A stretch of DNA of 13,584 nt from Proteobacteria bacterium CAG:495 (GTDB taxonomy: Bacteria; Pseudomonadota; Alphaproteobacteria; RF32; CAG-239). Both the position numbers and the translations under genes were made by a program. Shown piece after piece: positions 7,468 through 13,584 of the stretch (position 1 is the stretch's first letter; each line of letters starts with the position of its first letter). The stretch spans positions 1-13,584 of the forward strand of contig HF995295.1 of the NCBI GenBank assembly GCA_000432275.1, written 5' to 3'. The notes below the pieces were generated by a model. That model had not been told where the DNA came from. It saw only the letters and a program-made list of their open reading frames with translations, and made no database searches.

Positions 7468-8424
7468 ATGAAAATAAAAAACTTCGTTGCCGCCAATATG
7501 AATGAAGCCATCGCTCTGGTCCGTCAGGAACTGGGCAGCGAAGCCATTATCCTCTCCAATCAGACCGTCAGCGGGCAGGTACATCTGACGGCGGCTTTGG
7601 AAGACAAGGTCGATTATGATTTCTCGGCGGAAGATGAAGTTGAAACTTTGGATATTGCCGGTCATTTTAATGACTCGCTGCTGCGCGAGAGTCTGGAATA
7701 CCATGATTTTTTACCGTCGGTCTCCCGGCGTCTGCTGGCTTGTTGCCGTGAAGAAAACCGCCGCCTCGGCAGCCGTGATGACCGCAGAATTTTAGAAGCC
7801 GCACTGAATCGCCTGTTTCGATTTTCATCTGTTTTGGACGTTTCCGGTTCAAAAATAAAAATGTTTATGGGAACGCCGGGAAGCGGAAAGTCGACGGCAA
7901 TCGCCAAAGCGGCGACCCAGGCGCGTTTGAAGGGAATTAAATGCGTCATTGTCAGTACCGATAATGTTCGCGCCGGAGCCAATCAGCAGCTCAAGGCTTT
8001 TGCCGAAATTCTGGACGTCGAATTTTTCTTTTTCAAAGACGCCAAACAGTTGTTTATGTTCTGCCGCGACCAAGGCGCTTCTTACGGGCTGGTTTTGGTT
8101 GACACGCCGGGAATAAACCCTTTTGTGGCGGCAGAGGTTGACAAGGTTGCCGCTTTTGCCGAGGCGGTAAAGGCCGACAAAATCCTGACGATGGATGCCG
8201 GACGCAATGTGTCTGAGGCGGTGGAAGTTGCCGAAACTTTTAAAAATCTTGGTGCAGCTTATCTGTTGCCGACCCGTTTGGATTTAACCCGCCGTATCGG
8301 CACCGTATTGTCTGTTGCCGATTGTTGTAATCTAACTTTTTGCGCGGCCAGCGTCAGCTCTTCCATCGCCAAAGGGCTGGCAGACGTCGATGCGCAATCC
8401 TTGGCCAGATTGATTCTGTCCTGA
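7468..8424 (+). CDS. flhF: SRP-type GTPase FlhF (flagellar placement)
   Basis: SRP-family GTPase that places new flagella, usually at the pole, and works with the ATPase FlhG. The 318-residue protein is on the short side for the family. The N-terminus MKIKNFVAANMNEAIALVRQ followed by ELGSEAIILSN is the conserved FlhF opening. A helical N-domain follows (about 65-125). The G domain has P-loop GTPGSGKST (135-143), the SRP-GTPase insertion-box region STDNVRAGANQQL (163-175), G3 VDTPG (211-215; DTAGR is more usual) and G4 PTRLD (268-272; TKxD is more usual) followed by TRRIG. The basic linker between N-terminus and N-domain is much reduced. ATG start after an 11-nt spacer containing AGG. Family assignment is firm. 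The G3 and G4 variants leave GTPase rate and nucleotide specificity to be measured. Confidence 0.88.
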   Translation: MKIKNFVAANMNEAIALVRQELGSEAIILSNQTVSGQVHLTAALEDKVDYDFSAEDEVETLDIAGHFNDSLLRESLEYHDFLPSVSRRLLACCREENRRLGSRDDRRILEAALNRLFRFSSVLDVSGSKIKMFMGTPGSGKSTAIAKAATQARLKGIKCVIVSTDNVRAGANQQLKAFAEILDVEFFFFKDAKQLFMFCRDQGASYGLVLVDTPGINPFVAAEVDKVAAFAEAVKADKILTMDAGRNVSEAVEVAETFKNLGAAYLLPTRLDLTRRIGTVLSVADCCNLTFCAASVSSSIAKGLADVDAQSLARLILS

Positions 8425-8442
8425 AGCTGAAAAGAGGAAAAT

Positions 8443-9249
8443 ATGGAAAATAGCGAAGAACTCAAAGTTGCTCCCAGAGGACCTTCGGTCCGCAGTCTCC
8501 GCAAGGGGAAGAATATGCTTGCGGTTGCTTCCGGCAAGGGCGGTGTCGGCAAAACCTGGTTTTCCATCACCTTGGCGCACGCCCTCAGCACATTGCGTCA
8601 AAAGACGTTGCTTTTTGACGGTGACTTGGGACTTGCCAACATAGACATTCAGCTCGGATTGATGGTCAAGTATGATTTGGGAAGCGTAATATCCGGAGCA
8701 CTGAGCCTTAATCAGGTAGTTCATCATTACGACAAGGGGCGTTTTGACGTAATAGCGGGGCGTTCCGGTTCGGCCGGACTTGCATCAATGCCGGTCGGTC
8801 GTCTGCAAATTCTCGGCGAAGATTTGAGCCTGCTTGCCTCCGGCTATAATAAAGTCATCTTGGATATGGGAGCCGGCGTAGAAAAGCCGGTGCGGATTCT
8901 TTCCGGCATGGCAGAAAAAATCATCGTGGTTTGCACGGATGAGCCGACGTCCTTGACCGATGCTTATGCTTTTATCAAAATTATGACCATGCAGTACCCT
9001 AAAAGCGATATTAACATCGTTATCAATCAGGCAAATTCCCTGCGGGAAGGCCAACGTACTTTTGATACGCTGCTGAAGGCCTGCAATAACTTCTTGAAAA
9101 TTAATCCGCCGTTATTAGGTATTGTCAGAAGAGACACCAGGGTTCGCGATTCTATCCGCAACCAGAGTTCCATCATCAACCGTTATCCGACTTCCGAAGC
9201 TGCCGAAGACGTGATAGCCATTGCCAAGAGATTGATTGCAAATGGATAA
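8443..9249 (+). CDS. flhG: MinD-like ATPase FlhG (FleN/YlxH)
   Basis: ParA/MinD-type ATPase that counts flagella and stimulates FlhF. The 268 residues show the deviant Walker A GKGGVGKTW (31-39), Walker A' FDGDLGLANIDIQLGL (58-73), LDMGAG (140-145) and TDEPTSLTDAYAFIK (165-179), the last being characteristic of FlhG. Two positions differ from textbook sequences: Trp39 directly after GKT, where Thr, Ser or Asn is usual, and DGD in place of DAD. I recall the GKTWF form from other alphaproteobacterial FlhG proteins, so it is probably clade-specific. The N-terminal 25 residues lack a clear DQAxxLR FlhF-activating motif. ATG with AGAGGA 4 nt upstream. Its stop overlaps the next start in ATGGATAA. 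Confidence 0.88.
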   Translation: MENSEELKVAPRGPSVRSLRKGKNMLAVASGKGGVGKTWFSITLAHALSTLRQKTLLFDGDLGLANIDIQLGLMVKYDLGSVISGALSLNQVVHHYDKGRFDVIAGRSGSAGLASMPVGRLQILGEDLSLLASGYNKVILDMGAGVEKPVRILSGMAEKIIVVCTDEPTSLTDAYAFIKIMTMQYPKSDINIVINQANSLREGQRTFDTLLKACNNFLKINPPLLGIVRRDTRVRDSIRNQSSIINRYPTSEAAEDVIAIAKRLIANG

Positions 9250-11104
9250 TATAATAACTTCCGCCATTCCTCCCGCCGCCGGGCTTGCTGTCGCAGACAA
9301 GCCGGTAACCGGGCAGATTGTGGAAGTTCCGAACCTCTTGAACAACATTAAGGTCGGTGACAGCATCTTGCTGCAGGTAATGTTTAACAGCGATGCTTTT
9401 CGTCTCAATACGGATTTGCGGGTTAATTTGCTGGTGAATAATCAGAAGACGCCGTTGCGTCTCCATTTTGACCAGCCTTTGCAGATTTCTGCCGACGAGC
9501 CGCATCAGCTGATGGCCAAAATTATTGCCCGGCCGCAGTCTTCAATGCAGTTTCAGCTTGTATCCATTGACAATCAAAAACCGGAAACTTTTTTGCTGCG
9601 TCCGCAGACGCAGCCTTCCGCCGGCAATGCACCTCAATACGAAAACGGCTCAAAAGCGGATATGTCTCTTCGAATTCCCTCCTCAGCCACTCCGGCTGCG
9701 TCAGCCCCGATAATCAAGGAACTGAACACGTCGGCACAACAGTTGCAGTTGCTGCCGCTTAAGATAACGCCGGTTTTGACCGAAATGATTAAAACGGCAG
9801 ATTTGCCGCAGCCGTTGGTTCGGCAGTTGGAAACCGCGGTTGCCGGAACAGAGCTTCAGGTTGAGTTCAAGGCGGTTATGCCGGCGTCTTTTCCGGCACC
9901 CAAATTGTCTTCTGCCGAAATTCTTGAACCTCTGAAACAGATTCTCAGGGAAATGATAGCTGTCAAAGACAATCCAAACCGTTTCCCTCAGTTGGTTGAT
10001 AAATTTACAACGCAATTACAGGCGCTGAACGAACATCTGCTTCCTGCCGTTGCCGATGTCAAAGGAGAGGGAAAAATAACCGTGCTTGAAACGCCTCTGG
10101 GGCAAATCGTCAGCCAGTCGCCGTTGAAGCTGCCGCCGCAAACCCCGGTCGTCCTTGCTGTCAGAGACACCTTCATTCCGTCGGTTGTTGCCGCGGATAC
10201 CAAATCGTTGCTGAGCATTGGTCACGCCCCGCAGCCTCTCCCCGACGAAAGTTCAACGAATGCACCTTTGAAGACGGTGTTAAATAAGTTTGTCGAATTG
10301 CTGCATCCCCAAAAAATTTTTCCGACTTTGGAAAAACTTAATCCGTTTCCTCTGCCTCAACCGGAAACAGCGGAAAAGGCCGCGGTGCTGTCCTCTGCAT
10401 CAATTCCGGTGCCGGGGGGCAAACCGGCTGCGGACAATTTGCAGCAGCTGCTGGATGTTTTGAAGCCGTTGCCCGAAAATAATGCCGCGCTGCCTGAGCT
10501 GGCCTCCAAACTCTTGGAGAAAGTTCCTTCGCTCAATGCCAAAATGTTGTCCAATATGCTTAATTTTGCCAGGTCGTCCGAGCAAAGCCGGCCGGAAGTA
10601 TGGTTGGGCAAAGATTTGGTAACCGAACTGCGGACGCATGGGCCCGAAGGAGAGGCTGTCATCTCCCGCGTAGCGGATTACCTTGCCGTTTCTCACAAAG
10701 AAGGAATCAGCTGGCGTATGGTCGAGATTCCTTTTTGGGACGGGACAAACATCAGCAAAATTCGTCTGGCTGTCAAAAAACCGCAGGATGATGACGAGCA
10801 GGAAAACCCGTCGTCCCGGAGAAAGTCCGGCGTACGTTTTTTGCTCGAAACCGATTTTTCAAAACTCGGAAAGTTTCAGTTTGACGGATTTTCTCTGGCT
10901 AAAGACCGTCGTTTCGATTTGGTTGTTCGCACCAGCAAAACGCTGCCTTCCGACTTTTGCAGCCATATTGTCAATTTATTCAAAACATCGTTGCATGATG
11001 TCGATTATGTGGGAAATATCAGTATCAACGTTAAGGAAAATTTCATCAAAATCGGAGAAGATGAAATTACGCAAAGTCAGATTAGAGATGGTGTTTACAT
11101 ATGA
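9242..11104 (+). CDS. FliK-like proline-rich flagellar protein (probable hook-length control)
   Basis: The 620-residue product has the layout of hook-length control proteins: a folded N-terminal part, a long Pro/Ala/Gln-rich middle (about 115-470) and a compact C-terminal domain (about 485-605). The last contains WRMVEIPFWDG, GVRFLLETDFSKLGKFQFDG, RFDLVVRTSKTLP and a final beta-rich stretch VDYVGNISINV. The rule that a flexible linker is followed by a C-terminal FlhB-interacting fold is the FliK plan, but sequence likeness is weak, so this is a structural inference. A short element recurs: GQIVEVPNLL (from G24) and GQIVSQSPLKL (from G287), each followed by a Leu/Val-rich strand, hinting at duplicated beta domains. 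ATG 9242 is preferred over TTG 9236; it overlaps the flhG stop by 8 nt. The end overlaps the next gene by 4 nt. Confidence 0.6.
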   Translation: MDNIITSAIPPAAGLAVADKPVTGQIVEVPNLLNNIKVGDSILLQVMFNSDAFRLNTDLRVNLLVNNQKTPLRLHFDQPLQISADEPHQLMAKIIARPQSSMQFQLVSIDNQKPETFLLRPQTQPSAGNAPQYENGSKADMSLRIPSSATPAASAPIIKELNTSAQQLQLLPLKITPVLTEMIKTADLPQPLVRQLETAVAGTELQVEFKAVMPASFPAPKLSSAEILEPLKQILREMIAVKDNPNRFPQLVDKFTTQLQALNEHLLPAVADVKGEGKITVLETPLGQIVSQSPLKLPPQTPVVLAVRDTFIPSVVAADTKSLLSIGHAPQPLPDESSTNAPLKTVLNKFVELLHPQKIFPTLEKLNPFPLPQPETAEKAAVLSSASIPVPGGKPAADNLQQLLDVLKPLPENNAALPELASKLLEKVPSLNAKMLSNMLNFARSSEQSRPEVWLGKDLVTELRTHGPEGEAVISRVADYLAVSHKEGISWRMVEIPFWDGTNISKIRLAVKKPQDDDEQENPSSRRKSGVRFLLETDFSKLGKFQFDGFSLAKDRRFDLVVRTSKTLPSDFCSHIVNLFKTSLHDVDYVGNISINVKENFIKIGEDEITQSQIRDGVYI

Positions 11105-12273
11105 TTAATCCGCAGCCGAATTTTCAAAATATTTCAGATCCGTTGGGCTACTATACGATTTTAGGTATCAGCCCGGAAGCTGATGCCGCGCTGGTTAAAC
11201 AGAGCTATCGCGACTTGGCCAAAATCTGGCATCCGGATCACAATACCGATGCCGAAGCTTTGGAGAATTTTCAAAAACTCTCGGTAGCCTATGAAGTGTT
11301 AAAAGACGACAACCGCCGCCTGTGTTATGATTTGTTTGCTCTGATTTATACGGGCGACGCTTTTCCCGATATGGAAAACCTTCAGGCTTATAAGGCTGCG
11401 GGTGCGGAAACTGCCGATATCAGGGCTTTGTCTCTTCGTAATGTTCGCGGCCGTTTATGGACTTATGAAAATAAAGTCGAGAAACATATCTGTACCGAAC
11501 CGCAGGCCTGGAAACAGGAACTTAAGACTTCCGTGCTCAATTGGATGCTTGGCTGGTGGAGCCCTCAGGCCTTGTTTAAAAATGCCCGGGCATTGTTGGC
11601 TAATTTTCGAAACGTCAATCCGGTTGAAGATAATTTCCGGATTTTGGTTCATAATGCGGTAGCCTATTATCTGACACAGCAGCCGGTCTTGGCGGCACAG
11701 TCTGCTGTAATTGCCCATGCCTATGCCCGTCCGGAACAAAAGCTTTTGTTGCAAAAATTTATTGCCATGCTGGACGTACGGATTCCTAAACCGCGGATTT
11801 GGAACTTTTTGTTGCTTCGGCTGGTTCAGCTTGTTTTTCCGTTTGTGATTTTGATTGCTGCGGCGCTTCCTTATTCGACCCGATATGTTAAAGATATTGA
11901 TTTTATGAATTATTTTTCATCTAAAAAAGAAATCTCTTATTATCAGGAAGTCCGGTTGGGCAACAGCGGCAGTTTTGACGATATGCTGGTGGGAAAAATT
12001 TTAACCATTCCGGTTGACAAGAGCGACCGCAGCAAGCTTTATCACCTGACTTCGGAGACTGAAGTCATGTATGGTCCCTCCGACGAGTTTGACGTAATGA
12101 AGAAGGTCCCGGCCCAAACGACTGTCCGCCTGACCGGAATGACGCCGGATAATGTCTGGTATCGCATTATGATAGATAACGGCGAAATGGGTTTTGTAAA
12201 AAAAGAGCGCCTTAAGGCTGGCATCGGCAAGGATATCCCTTACGGCAGTGCCGTTTATAATGCCGGTAATTAA
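11101..12273 (+). CDS. Membrane-anchored J-domain protein with C-terminal SH3-like domain
   Basis: The 390-residue protein starts with a J domain (about 15-80): GYYTILGISPEADAALVKQS, then YRDLAKIWHPDH with the HPD triad at 44-46 that stimulates DnaK ATPase. No Gly/Phe-rich or zinc-finger region follows, so it is not DnaJ itself. Residues 105-225 look all-helical, with an Ala-rich repeat-like stretch. One hydrophobic helix lies near 235-257 (NFLLLRLVQLVFPFVILIAA), with basic residues just before it. After the helix, residues about 312-373 resemble a bacterial SH3 domain: EVMYGPSDEFDVMKKVP, TPDNVWYRIMIDNGEMGFV. Predicted topology is J domain in the cytoplasm and SH3 in the periplasm. Its ATG overlaps the stop of the FliK-like gene (ATGA), so it is a real operon member. 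I infer a role in assembling or anchoring the motor at the wall; no known named gene fits. Confidence 0.8.
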   Translation: MINPQPNFQNISDPLGYYTILGISPEADAALVKQSYRDLAKIWHPDHNTDAEALENFQKLSVAYEVLKDDNRRLCYDLFALIYTGDAFPDMENLQAYKAAGAETADIRALSLRNVRGRLWTYENKVEKHICTEPQAWKQELKTSVLNWMLGWWSPQALFKNARALLANFRNVNPVEDNFRILVHNAVAYYLTQQPVLAAQSAVIAHAYARPEQKLLLQKFIAMLDVRIPKPRIWNFLLLRLVQLVFPFVILIAAALPYSTRYVKDIDFMNYFSSKKEISYYQEVRLGNSGSFDDMLVGKILTIPVDKSDRSKLYHLTSETEVMYGPSDEFDVMKKVPAQTTVRLTGMTPDNVWYRIMIDNGEMGFVKKERLKAGIGKDIPYGSAVYNAGN

Positions 12274-12285
12274 TTTTGTTTTTGT
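12241..12285 (+). terminator. Weak candidate terminator of the flagellar operon
   Basis: CGGCA (12243-12247) can pair with TGCCG (12261-12265) around a 13-nt loop, extendable by a TA/TA pair past a bulged G, and a T-rich stretch (12271-12283) follows. The stem is short and overlaps the stop codon of the J-domain gene. It is the only terminator-like structure I can see before the downstream promoter, so read-through is possible. Confidence 0.25.
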
Positions 12286-12296
12286 CTAATTTGTGC

Positions 12297-12325
12297 TTGA
12301 TTGGCGGATGTTTTTGTGCTATAGC
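12297..12325 (+). promoter_or_regulatory. Sigma-70-type promoter for the 12430 gene
   Basis: TTGATT (12297-12302) and TATAGC (12320-12325) are separated by exactly 17 nt, with TG three bases before the -10 box. Both boxes match 4 of 6 consensus positions. A start near 12332 gives a leader of roughly 98 nt. The rest of the 12274-12429 spacer is AT-rich, with no further clear motif and no GANTC site. Confidence 0.6.
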
Positions 12326-12333
12326 AAAAACAT
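12308..12333. repeat. Inverted repeat around the -10 box
   Basis: ATGTTTTTG (12308-12316) is the exact reverse complement of CAAAAACAT (12325-12333), with 8 nt between. Inside lies a second, one-base-shifted palindrome, TGCTATAGCA (12317-12326). The -10 box sits in the centre. No T-run follows on either strand, so an operator or cruciform is more plausible than a terminator. Confidence 0.6.
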
Positions 12334-12429
12334 TGCAAATCAATTACTGTGTATATATTAGAAATCGATGTTTTAAATGACATGGTAATATTTGTGTCAA
12401 AAAAATGTTAAACCCTTAATTTATTGAGT

Positions 12430-13539
12430 ATGGAGAGCAATCCATTAGACTTGCAAAAAAAATTCAGTCTCTTTGAGATTGGGGACGTTGAGTGTGCCAG
12501 AGTTGTTTCTTTGGAAGACAAAAACGATTGGATTCAGTTAAAAACGGCAGGCGGCTGCATTGGTCAAATGTCAATGGAGTGGTCGGAACCTTTGAACATT
12601 CGCATCGGAAGTATGTTGGAAGTTCAGGTTGCGGAACTGCAAGACGGAATCCCCGTGTTTATTCCTTCTGACAAGGAAATGTTTAAACGGCCGCAAAAGG
12701 CAACCGTCAAACATGCCGCACCTCATGGCGTTGTTGTTGTTTTTGATTATAAGGATAAAATAGGCTATTATTCGGTTGCCGATATGATTCCTATTTTTAA
12801 GGAAAATCAAAAAGTTGTAGCTGAAGGTATTGAGTTGGTTCAAGATACCGACGGCGATTATTTCAAGGTTAACAAATTGAGCCTGGTGATGGAAGACAAA
12901 ACTGCTGTGGCAAAAGTTGTCCCTCCGGCAAAAAAGCCAGACACGATTGTTGACTGGAACGAAGAAAAAAAGAAGGCAATCGAAAATGGTTCTCTGGAAG
13001 AAAAAGACGGTTTAAAGCTTGGCGAAATTTATTTGGCCCGGATTATAAACAGTCACGAAGTGTTGTTTCCGAACAATACCACGGCTTCCCCATCAAGGAG
13101 CTCTCAAAAGTATCCTAAGAATTTGACATTTGTTTATGTCCGCATCAGTTATATTGCGAAAAATGAAACATTGTTTGCCGACTATGTCCGTCCGGCAACA
13201 GAAGAGGAGGCCGGAGTATTTGCGACAACGAAAAAGACCCCTGCCAAACTTTCTGTATTAAACGGGATTGACTTTCGAAAACGCGACGAAAATGTTTTTA
13301 AACAAGGACGCAAAAAAGGTTCGGATATTCGTCTTCTTGGATATTGGCTCGGTTTTCATTATCGGGTACAGGTTGTTAGCGGCATCCCGCATTTTAGTGA
13401 TGACAAAGGTAAAAGTATAAAGGTCAAAGTCGATGAAGAATGTATTTCGGCAAGCAGCGGAGACATTGTTTATGCTTTGATTACTTTTATCAAGGAAAAT
13501 ACGATTACCGTGAAAATAAAATATATTGAAAACAATTAA
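12430..13539 (+). CDS. Uncharacterised protein, possible tandem S1/OB-like domains
   Basis: I do not recognise this 369-residue protein. It has no signal peptide and no membrane helix, so it is probably cytoplasmic. Two N-terminal segments look like S1-type beta barrels: residues 17-70 (IGDVECARVVSLEDKNDWIQ, then GGCIGQMSMEW and IGSMLEVQVAEL) and residues 88-152 (QKATVKHAAPHGVVVVFDYK, IGYYSVADM). A charged linker (about 155-195) follows, then a possible third segment (196-255, GLKLGEIYLARII to TFVYVRI) and a beta-rich end (306-368). The similarity is only pattern-level. ATG 12430 is chosen over TTG 12424; neither has a convincing Shine-Dalgarno sequence. The gene is visibly more AT-rich than the flagellar genes, has its own promoter, and is probably not part of the flagellar operon. 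Twelve bases separate it from the next reading frame. Confidence 0.75.
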   Translation: MESNPLDLQKKFSLFEIGDVECARVVSLEDKNDWIQLKTAGGCIGQMSMEWSEPLNIRIGSMLEVQVAELQDGIPVFIPSDKEMFKRPQKATVKHAAPHGVVVVFDYKDKIGYYSVADMIPIFKENQKVVAEGIELVQDTDGDYFKVNKLSLVMEDKTAVAKVVPPAKKPDTIVDWNEEKKKAIENGSLEEKDGLKLGEIYLARIINSHEVLFPNNTTASPSRSSQKYPKNLTFVYVRISYIAKNETLFADYVRPATEEEAGVFATTKKTPAKLSVLNGIDFRKRDENVFKQGRKKGSDIRLLGYWLGFHYRVQVVSGIPHFSDDKGKSIKVKVDEECISASSGDIVYALITFIKENTITVKIKYIENN

Positions 13540-13551
13540 AAATTAATGATT

Positions 13552-13584
13552 ATGAAAACAAATGTTTGGAACGAAGAGCGTCGT
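13552..13584 (+). CDS. Start of a gene cut by the window end, possibly GcrA-like
   Basis: ATG 13552 opens MKTNVWNEERR and runs off the end of the window; an in-frame ATG at 13546 would add two residues. The pattern W-(N/T)-(D/E)-E-R right after the start is how GcrA, the alphaproteobacterial cell-cycle regulator that acts with sigma-70 at methylated GANTC sites, normally begins. Eleven residues are far too few for a firm call. It lies 12 nt after the preceding gene and could be co-transcribed with it. No clear ribosome binding site is visible. Confidence 0.35.
   Translation, partial: MKTNVWNEERR

Noticed and set aside
12303..12319. TTGGCGG...TGTGC as a second sigma-54 promoter
   Set aside because: The gap between GG and GC is 13 nt rather than 10, and the same region fits a sigma-70-type promoter better.
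12408..12419. TTAAACCCTTAA as a CtrA site before the 12430 gene
   Set aside because: The two half-sites are separated by 4 nt, not 7.

Overview
The window is one long flagellar operon on the + strand (about 0.2 to 12.3 kb), followed by a separately promoted gene and the first codons of another. The gene content points to an alphaproteobacterium. The order fliF-fliG-fliH(flbE)-fliN-flbD-flhA, with a Caulobacter-type FlbD whose receiver domain is degenerate, is typical of that class. The moderate base composition, the flhF-flhG pair and the recalled likeness of FlhG and the FliK-like protein to Rhodospirillales homologues suggest a relative of that order, perhaps a lower-GC lineage. This placement is inference from protein character, not a database result. 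FlhF and FlhG further suggest a polar flagellum of controlled number.

Layout. Positions 1-28 hold an intrinsic terminator of an upstream gene. Positions 29-201 form the leader of the flagellar operon, with an imperfect dyad (150-175), a sigma-54-like element (171-187) and the ribosome binding site that sets a GTG start for fliF. Then come fliF (MS ring), fliG, fliH and fliN (switch/C-ring and export sorting), flbD (sigma-54 activator), flhA (export gate), flhF and flhG (placement and number), a proline-rich FliK-like protein, and a membrane-anchored J-domain protein with a C-terminal SH3-like domain. Spacers are tiny (11-47 nt) or negative (8, 8 and 4 nt overlaps), so the ten genes look co-transcribed and several look translationally coupled.

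How they work together. FliF builds the MS ring. FliG and FliN, with FliM encoded elsewhere, build the rotor and switch. FliH and FliN bring export cargo to the FlhA gate. FlhF and FlhG set where and how many machines assemble. FlbD would couple completion of this early structure to sigma-54 transcription of later genes. The FliK-like protein may set hook length or substrate switching. The last gene (11101-12273) is the least expected member: a cytoplasmic co-chaperone domain tied through one membrane helix to a probable periplasmic wall-binding domain.

Positions 12274-12429 contain a good sigma-70-type promoter whose -10 box lies inside an inverted repeat. It drives a visibly more AT-rich gene (12430-13539) of unknown function that looks like tandem S1/OB-like beta domains. 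Twelve bases after it a new reading frame opens (13552 to the window end) whose few residues resemble the start of the cell-cycle regulator GcrA. No tRNA, rRNA, CRISPR array, insertion sequence or attachment site was seen.
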